A stretch of 64,000 nt of DNA from Streptomyces cinereus (GCA_014647715.1 BMPS01000002.1:1-64000), one strand, 5' to 3'; positions 36,075-45,776 are shown, counted from the stretch's first letter. Notes: generated by a model from the sequence alone, not told the origin. Translations and numbers: made by a program.

Positions 36075-36875
36075 TCAAGACAAATGAAAGCCAAACTGTG
36101 CACACATCGTTAACCAATCTGTATCCACAGGCGCAGTGATATCAACACGCCGATTGTCGGTCAGTTTATTGAAGCCCAAGGTATGCGCATGTAACATTAA
36201 TCGATGCACGCCGATATGTTGACGGATGGCGCGATTTTGGTGATGATCGCCATAGCTGGTATCGCCAATAATCGGATGAAACACATGCTTCATGTGGCGA
36301 CGTAGTTGGTGTTTTCGTCCGGTAATGGGCGTCAATCTAGCCAGACTAAAGCGTGAAGTGGGATAGCGTGCGCGCGCTTGAAACGGCTGCTCAGTTGTTG
36401 CCAAGCATTGCCAATGCGTTTGCGCAGGTTGCAGTAAGGTTAATTCAGCAGGGCTGCTAAAGGCTTCATCAAACATTTCTGTCGAATTAACCTTTCTTTG
36501 TTGCAGTGCCTGCAAACTTGGTTTATCGCCAATTTTATCCAAAATTTGTGCGAGTGGGTAATCAATCAGCCCAGATGTCCGCGCGTTAACTGTCAAATAT
36601 CCGCGCACGATGGCTAAGTAAGATTTTTGCACTTGCCTGTTTTCAAATTGCTCACACAGTTGCCGCGCTGATTCGCTCGATAAAGCAAACAGTAACACCC
36701 CCGATGTCGGTCGGTCTAAGCGATGAATCGGATAAACATATTGAGCCAATTGATCGCGTAGGGTCTGCATCACAAACTCGGTTTCATGACGGTCAAGCCA
36801 GCTTCGATGGACAAGCATACCCGCAGGCTTATTGACGGCCACACAGTGTTCATCTTGATATAAAATTTCTAACAT
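36075..36875 (-). CDS. truC: tRNA pseudouridine(65) synthase TruC
   Basis: An RluA-family enzyme that forms pseudouridine at position 65 of tRNA. The start LEILYQDEHCVAVNKPAGMLVHRSWLDRHE and the active site HRLDRPTSGVLLF (catalytic Asp54) follow E. coli TruC closely; LTPITGRKHQLRRHM and IIGDTSYGD complete the family motifs. 266 residues is normal. It has no obvious ribosome site and lies 70 bp downstream of the permease gene, beyond a terminator. Confidence 0.9.
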   Translation of the reverse strand: MLEILYQDEHCVAVNKPAGMLVHRSWLDRHETEFVMQTLRDQLAQYVYPIHRLDRPTSGVLLFALSSESARQLCEQFENRQVQKSYLAIVRGYLTVNARTSGLIDYPLAQILDKIGDKPSLQALQQRKVNSTEMFDEAFSSPAELTLLQPAQTHWQCLATTEQPFQARARYPTSRFSLARLTPITGRKHQLRRHMKHVFHPIIGDTSYGDHHQNRAIRQHIGVHRLMLHAHTLGFNKLTDNRRVDITAPVDTDWLTMCAQFGFHLS

Positions 36876-36901
36876 AGGGTTTTCCCAAAAACCACAGACA
36901 T

Positions 36902-36932
36902 AAAAAAGGTCAGAATCGTATCTGACCTTTTC
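36902..36932 (-). terminator. Terminator of the PuuP-like permease gene
   Basis: aaaaaaggtcaga and tctgacctttt form a perfect stem with a 6-base loop; on the minus strand a T-run follows. It lies between the permease stop and the truC start. Confidence 0.85.
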
Positions 36933-36945
36933 ACCACGTTAACCA

Positions 36946-38334
36946 TTATTCATGTTCGTTGTGCATCGGTGGGTGACGCTTAAAACCACCGGTTTTAAAT
37001 GCCAAGTAAATTATACCGATTACTGCCCAGCCTAAGCCCATTTTGATGGCGATAGGCTCACTTTCTTTCCACATCAGTGCAACACTGATAAAGCCAAGCA
37101 GCGGCACAATCAAATACATCAACAAATCATAGGCACTGTGGTAGCGTTTTTCACGGATAATATAGGTCGCAATCACAGATAAATTAACAAAACTAAACGC
37201 CGTCAATGCCCCAAAACTAATCAAATGCGCGATGACATCAAACTCAATAAAACCCGCGGTTAATGCAATCACACCCGCGATATAAATATTGTAGGTTGGG
37301 GTCAAGTATTTTGGATGAATATGACCAAAAATACGTTTATTAATGACCCCATCACGCCCCATCACATACATCAAACGAGAGACACCCGCATGCGCAGAAA
37401 TACCTGACGCCATCACCGTGACAATTGCAAAGCCCAATACAGCGGCTTGAAATGCAGAGCCACCGACTAACATCAAAATATCTGGCTGGGTAGCAGCCAC
37501 ATCTGGGAAATATTTGTCAGGGGTTTGTGGGAAATAAATCTGCATAAAGTAAGTGCTAATGATAAAAACAATACCGGCAATCAATGCGGTCAAGAAAATT
37601 GCTTTTGGTAGGGTTTTTTGCACATCTTTGGTCTCTTCTGCCAATGAGCTTAGTGAGTCAAAGCCTGTGAAAGAGAAACATAAAATCGTTGCACCACTGA
37701 TAAGTGCCGTCATATTGGCAATATCACTCCAAAACGGCTTTAAGCTCCATAATTGGTAAGCTGCGGCATTGATAGTGCCGTCCGCATTGGTGCCCGCCAT
37801 CAATTTGCTATACACCAACCACGTAAATACACCGATAATCAATAGCTGAATAAACACAATCCAACTATTAAAATAAGCCACGACTTTGGAGCCATGCACG
37901 TTAATCCAGGTCATAAATCCCGTCAGAATAAATACCCAAATCCATTTGTTGACATCCGGGAACAGCGCTTCAAGATAAATCACCGCTAGGATAATATTGA
38001 CCAAAGGTGCCAATAAATAATCCAACCAAGAAGACCAACCCACCATAAACCCGACATTGGGATGAATCGATTTTTGCGCATAGGTATATGCCGAACCTGC
38101 CGAAGGATAACGACGAATCATGCTACCGTAACTTAGCGAGGTAAGCAAAATAGCAATCAAAGCAATAATATAAGATGTTGGAACGTGCTGATGACTGGCT
38201 TCAGAAACCAAGCCGAAGGTATCAAATACAGTCATGGGCTGAATATACGCCAAACCAATAATGATAATGTGCCAGAGTGTCAATTGACGTTGCAATTTAG
38301 CGGGCGAATTAATCGCAGTGGTGGTATTGTTCAA
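36946..38334 (-). CDS. APC-superfamily permease, PuuP-like putrescine importer
   Basis: An inner-membrane transporter of 462 residues with about 12 spans. The sequence tracks E. coli PuuP: GLAYIQPMTVFDTFG, VPTSYIIALIAILLTSLSYG, YPSAGSAYTYAQKSIHPNVGFMVGWSSWLDYLLAP, ITGATI-like SGATILCFSFTGFDSLSSLAEET, SGISAHAGVSRLMYVMGRD and FGALTAFSFVNLSV. Putrescine or a related amine is the likely substrate. No puu catabolic genes are adjacent, so it works as an isolated uptake gene. Own terminator. Confidence 0.85.
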   Translation of the reverse strand: MNNTTTAINSPAKLQRQLTLWHIIIIGLAYIQPMTVFDTFGLVSEASHQHVPTSYIIALIAILLTSLSYGSMIRRYPSAGSAYTYAQKSIHPNVGFMVGWSSWLDYLLAPLVNIILAVIYLEALFPDVNKWIWVFILTGFMTWINVHGSKVVAYFNSWIVFIQLLIIGVFTWLVYSKLMAGTNADGTINAAAYQLWSLKPFWSDIANMTALISGATILCFSFTGFDSLSSLAEETKDVQKTLPKAIFLTALIAGIVFIISTYFMQIYFPQTPDKYFPDVAATQPDILMLVGGSAFQAAVLGFAIVTVMASGISAHAGVSRLMYVMGRDGVINKRIFGHIHPKYLTPTYNIYIAGVIALTAGFIEFDVIAHLISFGALTAFSFVNLSVIATYIIREKRYHSAYDLLMYLIVPLLGFISVALMWKESEPIAIKMGLGWAVIGIIYLAFKTGGFKRHPPMHNEHE

Positions 38335-38507
38335 AGTTACCTTTCTCCTATACCCAGCGGTGTTAAAAACAGTCAGCTGTGAAAAGTCAAATGGGCGCTG
38401 TTTTTAGCCAGTTGAGAGTAGATTAATGCAGAGCATTTAATCCATGAAAAAAAAGAGCCTATTATAAACAAAAACTAAGAATAAACTATTAACAATTAAA
38501 AAATCTC

Positions 38508-38547
38508 GTTAAAAAAATCATGCATCGTTTGTTCTATGCATGATTTT
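38508..38547 (-). terminator. Terminator of the smr gene
   Basis: aaaatcatgcat and atgcatgatttt form a perfect 12-bp stem with a 10-base loop; on the minus strand a run of seven T follows. It lies about 40 bp after the smr stop. Confidence 0.85.
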
Positions 38548-38585
38548 GTAAAATTTAACCTATAGTCAAAATAGCAGTACAATGG

Positions 38586-39311
38586 TTATTGATCGCGATT
38601 GGCTTTTTCACGTTTTTTGAGTAACACCAACACTGCACCGTTGCCACCTTGTGCCGCAGGTGCTGAGCAAAAAGCAAGCACTTCAGGAATCTGACGCAAC
38701 CAGCCATTGACGCAAGTTTTTAAGATACTATCAATGCCTTTGCCATGAATGATTTTCACGCAATTTTCATTGTTTTTTTGAGCCTGCAAAATCAACTGAC
38801 TCATGGCTTCACGGGCCTCTTCAATGGTAGCACCGTGTAAATCTACGGCATCATACCAGCGAATCTTGCCTTGTTTGAGGTCATTAAACACTTTATTTTG
38901 TAGCGTTGCGGTTTTATAACTTAAATAAGCATCGCCAGAGACGGGGTTGAGCAGCGCTTGCATATCAGACAATACATGTCCGCTATCATCGTCACCACCG
39001 ACCGCCGCCGCGCGTTTGGCTAGCGTCGTCGCATCAAGCTTATTGCCAGCGTTGTTTTTATCCGCCAAGTTTTTATCTTTGATTGGCTGCACGCCTGACA
39101 TGGCTTGCATAAATAGCAATTTATCGTCATCAAGATGTTCGCTATTATATTTTTTAACTTGTTTGGCGACTTGTTGCTTGCTCAATAAACCCACGGTTTC
39201 AGTCGGTTTGCCGTTTTCATCGGTCTCTTTGGTTTGGCTGCGACCTTTACCCAGTTCGGTTTTAAGCTGCTTTAACTGGTCTTGCATTTCTTTAGAAAAT
39301 AAATTTGCCAT
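38586..39311 (-). CDS. Smr-domain protein (SmrA/SmrB type)
   Basis: A 241-residue cytosolic protein. The C-terminal Smr domain (about 145-235) shows VDLHGATIEEAREAMSQLI and VKIIHGKGIDSILKTCVNGWL, the DLHG and HGKG motifs shared with the MutS2 C-terminus. The N-terminal part is charged and helical. E. coli SmrA acts as a DNA endonuclease, and SmrB cleaves mRNA at collided ribosomes; which role applies is not decidable here. It lies downstream of the trp genes' opposite end with terminators on both sides. Confidence 0.87.
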   Translation of the reverse strand: MANLFSKEMQDQLKQLKTELGKGRSQTKETDENGKPTETVGLLSKQQVAKQVKKYNSEHLDDDKLLFMQAMSGVQPIKDKNLADKNNAGNKLDATTLAKRAAAVGGDDDSGHVLSDMQALLNPVSGDAYLSYKTATLQNKVFNDLKQGKIRWYDAVDLHGATIEEAREAMSQLILQAQKNNENCVKIIHGKGIDSILKTCVNGWLRQIPEVLAFCSAPAAQGGNGAVLVLLKKREKANRDQ

Positions 39312-39334
39312 ACAATAACTCTATAAATCGCTAT

Positions 39335-39367
39335 AAAAAATAGGGCGTTTATCGATGAAACGCCCTA
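39335..39367 (-). terminator. Terminator of the trpGDC genes
   Basis: tagggcgttt and aaacgcccta pair perfectly with a 7-base loop; on the minus strand a T-run follows. It lies about 25 bp after the trpC stop. Confidence 0.88.
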
Positions 39368-39392
39368 ACATCAATCATTTAACTTGACTATT

Positions 39393-40214
39393 TTACGCAT
39401 TTTGTTGCGATTGTGCCAATAACTTTGCTAATGCCGCGCCCGCATCACCCGTTTTCATAAACTGCTCGCCAATCAAAAACGCATGGATGTCATGGCCCAG
39501 CATCAATTTTACATCCTCTGCCGAATGAATCCCGCTTTCTGTCACTAATAAGCTATCTTGTGGAAACAGTGTTTTTAGGCGTAGGGTAGTGTCCAAACTC
39601 ACATCAAAGTTATGTAGATTGCGATTATTAACCCCATACACGTTTTGGCGATGGGCGGGCAAGCGTAACGCGCGTTCCACTTCTATCTCGTCATGACATT
39701 CAATGAGCACACTCATGCCAAGTTTTAACGCCAATTCATGCAGCTCAGCGACTTGGGTATCTGATAAACACGCCATAATCAGCAAAATACAATCTGCCCC
39801 AAGCGCACGTGATTGCAAAATATGATACGGCTCAATCATAAAATCTTTGCGTAGCACAGGTAGGCTTACCGCTTGGCGCACTTGTAATAAATACGCATCC
39901 GAGCCTTGGAAGTAGTCGGTATCCGTCAATACCGATAAACAAGCAGCATCCGCTTGTTCATAGCCGACTGCGGTGGCAACAGCATCGAAATTAGGGGCAA
40001 TGATGCCTTTGGATGGCGAGGCTTTTTTGATTTCCGCAATGACACGGATACCCGCTTTGCGCAAACTGCCGGCAAAATCACGGATGTCATCACTGTTCGT
40101 TGCGGCAATTTGCTCAAGGTCATGCCAAGATTGTTGTTGTTTGGCTCTGGTTAGTTCTTGACGTTTGGTGTCGATAATTTTTTGTAATACCGAGGGGACT
40201 GCTTGATGAGGCAT
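39393..40214 (-). CDS. trpC: Indole-3-glycerol-phosphate synthase
   Basis: TrpC converts CdRP to indole-3-glycerol phosphate in tryptophan synthesis. The 273-residue TIM barrel has VIAEIKKASPSKG (catalytic Lys), LSVLTDTDYFQGS, LRKDFMIEPYHI, DCILLIMACLS, VYGVNNRNLHNFDV and VTESGIH, all canonical. It is a monofunctional TrpC, not fused to TrpF. trpD ends 15 bp upstream; the two are surely co-transcribed. Confidence 0.95.
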   Translation of the reverse strand: MPHQAVPSVLQKIIDTKRQELTRAKQQQSWHDLEQIAATNSDDIRDFAGSLRKAGIRVIAEIKKASPSKGIIAPNFDAVATAVGYEQADAACLSVLTDTDYFQGSDAYLLQVRQAVSLPVLRKDFMIEPYHILQSRALGADCILLIMACLSDTQVAELHELALKLGMSVLIECHDEIEVERALRLPAHRQNVYGVNNRNLHNFDVSLDTTLRLKTLFPQDSLLVTESGIHSAEDVKLMLGHDIHAFLIGEQFMKTGDAGAALAKLLAQSQQNA

Positions 40215-40229
40215 GGTTTTTCCAAAAAT

Positions 40230-41360
40230 TTAATGAGAGGTGAATTGCTGAGTAAAGCTTGCTAATGCTGCCATTTTTTGCAAGGCTTTGCCACTGCTGA
40301 TGATATCTTGTGCCATGGCTACGCCTTGTTTTATGGTATCTGCTTTACCTGCTACATAGATGGTCGCACCGGCGTTTAAGGCAATCATATCCGCTGCTTT
40401 TTTGGCGATGGGGGTTTTATTGGGATTGTTGTCGAGTGCTTCGCGGATGAGGGCTAGGCTTTGGCTTGGACTGTCAATGATTAAGCCTTTGAGCGTTTGC
40501 GATTCGATACCAACATCTTCAGGTTCGATATCATATACGCTGACTTTGCCGTCTTTAAGTTCAGCCACGTGGGTATAAGTCGCTAGTGAGATTTCATCAA
40601 GGTTATCCACTGAGCCGACGACTAGCACATGCTCTGCGCCAAGGTTTTTGAACACATTGGCAAGCGGTTCGCACAGCGAAGGATTAAATACCCCAATCAT
40701 GGCATTTTTGACGCCCGCCGGGTTGGTCAAAGGTCCTAAAATATTAAACACCGTACGCGTTTTTAGGGTGCGGCGAATGGGCATCGCATGTTTCATTGCT
40801 ACATGGTGATTGGGCGCAAACAAAAAACCGATGCCATGGGTCTTAATCGACTGGGTAATCTGCTCAGTATTTAACGCCAAATTAATACCCGCTTGCTGAA
40901 GCAAATCGGAACTGCCAGATTTGCCGGAAACGCCGCCATTACCATGCTTGGCGACATGGCAGCCGGCAACCGCTGCGACCATAGTAGCGGCGGTAGAGAC
41001 ATTAAATAAATTCGCGCCATCGCCCCCTGTACCCACAATATCGACGACGTTGGGCACATCCGATAAATCCACTTTAATCGCAAGCTCCCGCATCACTTGG
41101 GCGGCGGCAGTGATTTCTTCGATGCTTTCACCTTTCATACGCAGCGCGGTGAGCAGCGCGCCCATCATGGCATCGGGGCATTGACCTTGCATGATGGCTA
41201 GCATGACGCCGCGCATTTCTGTATAAGTTAGGTCAATGGTATTGATGGCGCGATCCAGCGCGGTAGTAAGTAGTAGTTGGGTTTGCTCTGGGGTTAATGG
41301 TTGGTTGTTTTCAATAGCCGTGGTAATGTCACCAAGATAGGGCGTTACAGTATGGGTCAT
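40230..41360 (-). CDS. trpD: Anthranilate phosphoribosyltransferase
   Basis: TrpD joins anthranilate to PRPP. Seen in the 376 residues: VDIVGTGGDGANLFNVSTA (PRPP site), VAKHGNGGVSGKSGSSDLLQQAG, FLFAPNHHVAMKH and RTVFNILGPLTNPA. It is separate from TrpG, as in most gammaproteobacteria outside the enterics. A roughly 20-residue N-terminal extension is present. Middle gene of trpG-trpD-trpC. Confidence 0.95.
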   Translation of the reverse strand: MTHTVTPYLGDITTAIENNQPLTPEQTQLLLTTALDRAINTIDLTYTEMRGVMLAIMQGQCPDAMMGALLTALRMKGESIEEITAAAQVMRELAIKVDLSDVPNVVDIVGTGGDGANLFNVSTAATMVAAVAGCHVAKHGNGGVSGKSGSSDLLQQAGINLALNTEQITQSIKTHGIGFLFAPNHHVAMKHAMPIRRTLKTRTVFNILGPLTNPAGVKNAMIGVFNPSLCEPLANVFKNLGAEHVLVVGSVDNLDEISLATYTHVAELKDGKVSVYDIEPEDVGIESQTLKGLIIDSPSQSLALIREALDNNPNKTPIAKKAADMIALNAGATIYVAGKADTIKQGVAMAQDIISSGKALQKMAALASFTQQFTSH

Positions 41361-41474
41361 GTCAGTCTCGTATGAGTTTTATGGCTTACACTTGATATAT
41401 CATTGTACTAGTATACTATAACAAAGCCGAACTTTAAAGCCAAACTTTAACCCGCAAAACTCAATTACCCCAGT

Positions 41475-42101
41475 CTAAGGGTTAGCATTTTGATAGTTTT
41501 CATAGTCTTCATAATTAACTAAAAAATTTTTCAAAATCGTATACCCATGCTCACTCAAAATAGATTCTGGATGAAACTGCACCCCTTCAATCGGCAATGT
41601 TTGATGCTTAATGCCCATCACAGTAGCGGATGGCAGAGAATTATTTGGGTGAATATCATCACACCATGCGGTAACCTCTAGGCAAGCAGGCAAACTGTCT
41701 GCCGCAATCGCTAAAGAATGATAGCGAGTGGCGTTAAAAGGGGAGGGAAGCCCGGCAAATATCCCTTGATGATGATGAAAAACTTGCGACACCCGCCCAT
41801 GCATAATCGTTGGGCAACGAATGATATTGGCGCCAAATGCTTGCCCAATCGCTTGATGACCCAAGCAAACGCCTAATATAGGAATAATGCCGGCAAAGTC
41901 TTTGATAAAACTCAACGTATTGCCTGCATCGCTTGGCGTACAAGGTCCAGGGCCAATGACCAAATAATCAGGATTTAAACGAATGATGTCTTCACTGCTG
42001 CAAGCATCATTGCGCCAGACTTCAACAGGTTGTCCCAATTGCTCAAAATACTGCACCAAGTTGTAGGTAAAACTGTCGTAGTTATCAATAAAAAGTAGCA
42101 A
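41475..42101 (-). CDS. trpG: Anthranilate/aminodeoxychorismate synthase glutamine amidotransferase subunit
   Basis: This class-I amidotransferase supplies ammonia to TrpE (and often PabB). Seen: [31 protein letters not shown], the nucleophile in [12 protein letters not shown] and [13 protein letters not shown]. The frame runs up to 42158, but the family start is [13 protein letters not shown] at 42101 with AGGG eight bases upstream gives 208 residues and puts the nucleophile at Cys79, as in PabA. trpE is not in the window. trpD begins 114 bp downstream. Confidence 0.88.
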   Translation of the reverse strand: MLLFIDNYDSFTYNLVQYFEQLGQPVEVWRNDACSSEDIIRLNPDYLVIGPGPCTPSDAGNTLSFIKDFAGIIPILGVCLGHQAIGQAFGANIIRCPTIMHGRVSQVFHHHQGIFAGLPSPFNATRYHSLAIAADSLPACLEVTAWCDDIHPNNSLPSATVMGIKHQTLPIEGVQFHPESILSEHGYTILKNFLVNYEDYENYQNANP

Positions 42102-42266
42102 TCCAGAAACCCTATGCTGTAATTGTTGGACGATGGTTAACCGATGAAAAAACTTCACCGTTATTTTAGTTAATTATTTTATCACAACCATTCTACAAGT
42201 GACTGATAGCAAGTGAATGAAACCGAATAAATGAAGCCGAGTCGCAGGCGGTAATGTTAATGGTTT

Positions 42267-42340
42267 TCACTAAAATAGTTAAGAACATATTTTATGCACC
42301 ATAAAAGTGAATATTGATAAAATTTTCATTAAAATGGTGC
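42267..42340 (+). promoter_or_regulatory. Three NtrC-like enhancer sites upstream of glnA
   Basis: Three 15-bp partial dyads fit the NtrC pattern GCACY-N5-RGTGC to different degrees: tcact-N5-agtta (42267-42281), gcacc-N5-agtga (42296-42310, best) and tcatt-N5-ggtgc (42326-42340). Their starts are 29 and 30 bp apart, close to three helical turns, as for the strong NtrC site pair of enteric glnA. They lie about 140-210 bp before the sigma-54-type promoter. Individual matches are weak; the regular spacing is the main support. Confidence 0.5.
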
Positions 42341-42478
42341 GATTGTTACAGCCGCATGGCGATTTGAAGGTTATCTAGGCAGATAGTCATATCAGCCAAC
42401 TTCATCAGTAAATCCAATCTCAAATAACTAATTGAATTATATATAAAAATTTAATTTTTATTATGACATGCAAAAAGT

Positions 42479-42494
42479 TGGCACATAACTTGAA
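42479..42494 (+). promoter_or_regulatory. Sigma-54-type promoter of glnA
   Basis: TGGCACATAACTTGAA fits the -24/-12 consensus TGGCACG-N4-TTGCA with exact spacing; the mismatches are A for G after TGGCAC and A for C in the -12 GC. It lies 115 bp before the glnA start. The imperfect -12 element lowers confidence. Confidence 0.55.
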
Positions 42495-42608
42495 AGTTTA
42501 AGCTCAACAAGCACTACTTTGTTTATCTCTTGTCACAGCACCGAAAAGAGTATAAAGTGGCGTAACGTTTTTTTAATCATTTTTTGCGTAAGTAAAAGGA
42601 AACGAGCA

Positions 42609-44018
42609 ATGTCGAATAAATTTTTAGATTTAATCAAATCTAGCGAAGCAAAGTGGGTAGATTTTCGCTTTACTGACACTAAAGGTAAAGAGCAACATGT
42701 AAGCTATCCAGCTGACAGCATGGACGAAGACATTTTTGAAGAAGGTAAAATGTTTGATGGTTCATCAATCGCTGGTTGGAAAGGCATTGAAGCGTCAGAT
42801 ATGATTTTGATGCCAGATGCTGATACCGCATTCGTCGATCCTTTCTTTCGTGAAACGACCGTTGTTGTGACCTGTGACGTTATCGAGCCATCAACCATGC
42901 AAGGTTATGACCGTGACCCACGTTCAATCGCGCGACGTGCTGAAGAATACCTAAAATCAACGGGTATCGGTGATACCGCATTCTTTGGTCCAGAGCCAGA
43001 ATTCTTCGTATTTGATGATGTAAAATGGTCAATCGACATGTCAGGTGCGCGTCACACCATCTCAGCTGATGAAGCCGCTTGGTCAACCGATAAAGACATA
43101 GAAGGCGGTAACTATGCGCACCGTCCACGCGTCAAAGGCGGTTACTTCCCAGTACCACCCGTTGATAGCTCACAAGATATGCGTGCTGATATGTGTGCCG
43201 CGGTAGAAGCGATTATGGGTGAAGGCCGTGTTGAAGTCCATCACCATGAAGTTGCCTCTTGCCAGCTAGAAATCGGTGTATCATTTAATACCCTAGTTCG
43301 TAAAGCGGACGAAGTACAACAGTTCAAATATGCGGTACACAACGTTGCCCACGAATATGGTAAGACTGCGACCTTTATGCCAAAACCGATGGTTGGTGAT
43401 AATGGTTCAGGTATGCACGTTCACTTGTCAATCCAAAAAGATGGCAAAAACACCTTTGCCGGTGATGAATACGCAGGGCTGTCAGAAACTGCTTTATACG
43501 CAATCGGTGGTATCATCAAACATGCTCGTGCATTAAATGCCATCACCAACCCATCAACCAACAGCTACAAACGCCTAGTACCGCATTATGAAGCGCCTAT
43601 TAAACTGGCTTATTCAGCGCGTAACCGCTCAGCATCAATTCGTATTCCATACGTGGCAAGCCCGAAAGGCAAACGTATCGAGGCACGTTTCCCAGACCCA
43701 GCAGCCAACCCTTATCTTTGCTTTGCCGCATTGTTGATGGCAGCGCTTGATGGTATCCAAAACAAAATCCATCCAGGTGAAGCCGCAGACAAAAACTTAT
43801 ACGACCTTCCACCAGAAGAAGAAGCATTGATCCCAACGGTGGCGGAGAACTTGGAAGTTGCGCTTAAAGCGTTAGAAGACGACCATGAATTCTTAACCAA
43901 AGGTGGCGTATTTACCAAAGAAATGCTTGACGCTTACATTGCCTTGAAAAAAGAAGAAGTAGAGCGTTACAACGTATCAGTTCATCCAATCGAATTTGAT
44001 ATGTACTACAGCTGCTAA
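42609..44018 (+). CDS. glnA: Glutamine synthetase, type I
   Basis: GlnA makes glutamine from glutamate, ammonia and ATP as a dodecamer. From ATG 42609 the product is 469 residues, the same as E. coli GlnA; AAGGAAAC precedes this start, so the frame extension to 42519 is not used. Seen: [70 protein letters not shown] and NRSASIRIP. Tyr398 in NLYDLPPEE is the adenylylation site used by GlnE, encoded at 56 kb. Strong own terminator. Confidence 0.97.
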   Translation: MSNKFLDLIKSSEAKWVDFRFTDTKGKEQHVSYPADSMDEDIFEEGKMFDGSSIAGWKGIEASDMILMPDADTAFVDPFFRETTVVVTCDVIEPSTMQGYDRDPRSIARRAEEYLKSTGIGDTAFFGPEPEFFVFDDVKWSIDMSGARHTISADEAAWSTDKDIEGGNYAHRPRVKGGYFPVPPVDSSQDMRADMCAAVEAIMGEGRVEVHHHEVASCQLEIGVSFNTLVRKADEVQQFKYAVHNVAHEYGKTATFMPKPMVGDNGSGMHVHLSIQKDGKNTFAGDEYAGLSETALYAIGGIIKHARALNAITNPSTNSYKRLVPHYEAPIKLAYSARNRSASIRIPYVASPKGKRIEARFPDPAANPYLCFAALLMAALDGIQNKIHPGEAADKNLYDLPPEEEALIPTVAENLEVALKALEDDHEFLTKGGVFTKEMLDAYIALKKEEVERYNVSVHPIEFDMYYSC

Positions 44019-44032
44019 TAAGTTCGCTTTTC

Positions 44033-44067
44033 AAAAAACCCAACTTCACATTAAGTTGGGTTTTTTT
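44033..44067 (+). terminator. Rho-independent terminator of glnA
   Basis: aaaaaacccaactt and aagttgggtttttt form a 14-bp stem with a 6-base loop and T-tail, 15 bp after the stop. Confidence 0.92.
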
Positions 44068-44164
44068 ATGTGAAATTTTTAGGCTAATAGGCAAAATTAT
44101 TTAGGGATTGATTATCAAGCTTGCTAAAATATGCACAATAATGGGTTTTGAGGGGAAGGCGTAT

Positions 44165-44941
44165 ATGATTTTGACAAAATACAGTACCGATAATAAATAT
44201 AGTACCGGTAATAATAGTAGTTTGCGCTATAGTTATAACTTTGCACTCATGGCTTTAATGTTATTGCTGTCACAGTTAAGTCATGCTGAAGTGTATAAGA
44301 CGACAACCTCAGAGGGTCAAGTGGTATATACTGATAATATTAATACCGCTTATCAATACAATAAAAACAGCAAAAATATCAGCGTATTAGATAAATTGCC
44401 CACCCAATCACAAGTATCATCGACGACCAATCAATCAACAACGACATCTAATAACTTGAACAATGAAGTTGATAATGCAGCGAGTACGGCTACTGACAAT
44501 CGCTTGCCTGATAGATTAGGTGATAGCTTAACTGTTCGCTTATCGACCCAATCCATCTCAGCGAGCCAGCAGGGCGATTATGTCATAAAAATTGTATCGC
44601 CTGAAGCCGGGCAAACGCTGCGACGGGGAAGTCAACCAATTGAGGTTAGCGTTGCGTTGACGCCGAGTTTAAAAACAGGGGATAGAATCGTCTATCAACT
44701 CAATAACCAAACCTTAGCGACCATAAAAGACACTAGCTATACTATCGCAACTACCACGCTCGATCCTAACCCGTATACCATTACCGTAAGTGTTGAAAAC
44801 ATCTTAGGGGAAGTCATCGCGCAAGACACTCGCGCTATCACTCTCATCAGTAATAATGTACTGTACCAAAAAAAACGTAAAGCGATTGCGGAAGCACAAA
44901 AGAAGAAAGCCAATCAACCTTGGTATAAAAAAATACTTTAA
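44165..44941 (+). CDS. DUF4124-domain envelope protein
   Basis: About 258 residues. ATG at 44165 follows ggggaagg and gives a Sec signal peptide after a polar, Asn/Ser/Tyr-rich n-region (hydrophobic core LMALMLLLSQL, cleavage after SHA). The mature start EVYKTTTSEGQVVYTDN is the DUF4124 motif. A Ser/Thr/Asn linker follows, then a beta-rich region (IKIVSPEAGQTLRRGSQPIEVSV...) resembling an Ig-like fold. The very C-terminus is Lys-rich. Role unknown; periplasmic or surface location is inferred. Confidence 0.75.
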   Translation: MILTKYSTDNKYSTGNNSSLRYSYNFALMALMLLLSQLSHAEVYKTTTSEGQVVYTDNINTAYQYNKNSKNISVLDKLPTQSQVSSTTNQSTTTSNNLNNEVDNAASTATDNRLPDRLGDSLTVRLSTQSISASQQGDYVIKIVSPEAGQTLRRGSQPIEVSVALTPSLKTGDRIVYQLNNQTLATIKDTSYTIATTTLDPNPYTITVSVENILGEVIAQDTRAITLISNNVLYQKKRKAIAEAQKKKANQPWYKKIL

Positions 44942-44956
44942 TACTTTAATACTTTA
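44933..44956 (+). repeat. Three tandem copies of ATACTTTA
   Basis: Three perfect 8-bp units run from the last codons of the DUF4124 gene into the spacer before the phosphopantetheinyl transferase gene. The stop codon is inside the first unit junction, so copy changes would not alter the protein. Confidence 0.85.
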
Positions 44957-45001
44957 AGCTATCGTTAAATTTGCTTATACCATAAGGCACTACCATAACC
45001 G

Positions 45002-45628
45002 ATGCAGTTTTATCCAATCGAGGACCATAGCTGGGTGGCTATTGATATTCACCATAATTTGGGTGAACAGACTACCTTATTAACCCATAAAGCAGGGTCG
45101 ATGTCTTGTCGTCAATTGCTAAAAAACCTACAGCAAGCGCTCAATGTGACAGGCGAGTTAATCGAGGCAAACTTTCCTTATTATTTTATAACCGCTGATG
45201 GTTATACTTGGTATGTCAGTTTTAGCCATAGCCGCCAACATGCGGCAGTGTTGATTTCACCCTATACAAATATCGGTATTGATGTTGAAGACAGCGCAAT
45301 TAGTCATCACGTTGCTTCACGCTTTTTTTCATTCCATGAATATCAATGGTTGAATCAAAAGCCTGCAGTCAATCAAGCAGTTTTACGAAACCTACTATGG
45401 CGACTTAAAGAATGTGCCATCAAAACCCATCAGAATGCCGATAAGCAATTAATAAAAGAATTAAAGCATGATGTGCTAGATGAATTGGGTGAGGAAGTTA
45501 TCAGGCAACTTATTGGCGCCGATGAGATAAATGATAAAGATAAGCCGATACAATGTGTGCAAACCGACGCTAAAATAGTTGGCAATTTTAGTAGCAAACC
45601 CTGCAGTTTTATTATCGTAAACCGTTAA
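45002..45628 (+). CDS. 4'-phosphopantetheinyl transferase, Sfp type
   Basis: This enzyme attaches the phosphopantetheine arm of CoA to carrier proteins. The 208 residues contain WYVSFSHSRQHAAVLIS, NIGIDVED with the Mg-binding Asp94 and Glu96, and LLWRLKECAIK (Lys136, Glu137, Lys141), the Sfp-superfamily signature. It begins 60 bp after the DUF4124 gene. No polyketide or non-ribosomal synthetase is in the window, so its carrier protein (AcpP or another) cannot be named. Confidence 0.85.
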   Translation: MQFYPIEDHSWVAIDIHHNLGEQTTLLTHKAGSMSCRQLLKNLQQALNVTGELIEANFPYYFITADGYTWYVSFSHSRQHAAVLISPYTNIGIDVEDSAISHHVASRFFSFHEYQWLNQKPAVNQAVLRNLLWRLKECAIKTHQNADKQLIKELKHDVLDELGEEVIRQLIGADEINDKDKPIQCVQTDAKIVGNFSSKPCSFIIVNR

Positions 45629-45681
45629 ATAAGGCTAAAAAATCGCTGTTTAAAAAAATAACCAATTCTTACGAAATTACT

Positions 45682-45718
45682 TTTTTTTGTAAAACACCCA
45701 TGCTATGATTGCTATAAG
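45682..45718 (+). promoter_or_regulatory. Candidate cspA-type promoter region
   Basis: Two extended -10 elements, TGCTATGAT (45701-45709) and TGCTATAAG (45710-45718), follow a T-rich stretch. A start just after them would leave a leader of about 170 bases before the cold-shock gene, in the usual range for cold-shock mRNAs. Confidence 0.45.
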
Positions 45719-45776
45719 AACAATTTACTATGTAAGCGACATTGTAGAGAAATGTTTTAACAAACTATTACAAACG

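Larger units (their letters stand above)
42102..42608. other. Divergent regulatory region, trpG / glnA
   Basis: About 500 bp without a gene between trpG (minus) and glnA (plus). It holds the candidate NtrC sites, the sigma-54-like promoter and the glnA ribosome site (aaggaaac before 42609). I saw no Trp-rich leader peptide or attenuator hairpin in front of trpG. Confidence 0.55.

Noticed and set aside
42102-42260. Tryptophan attenuator leader before trpG
   Set aside because: No short frame with adjacent Trp codons and no terminator/antiterminator hairpins were seen on the minus strand.
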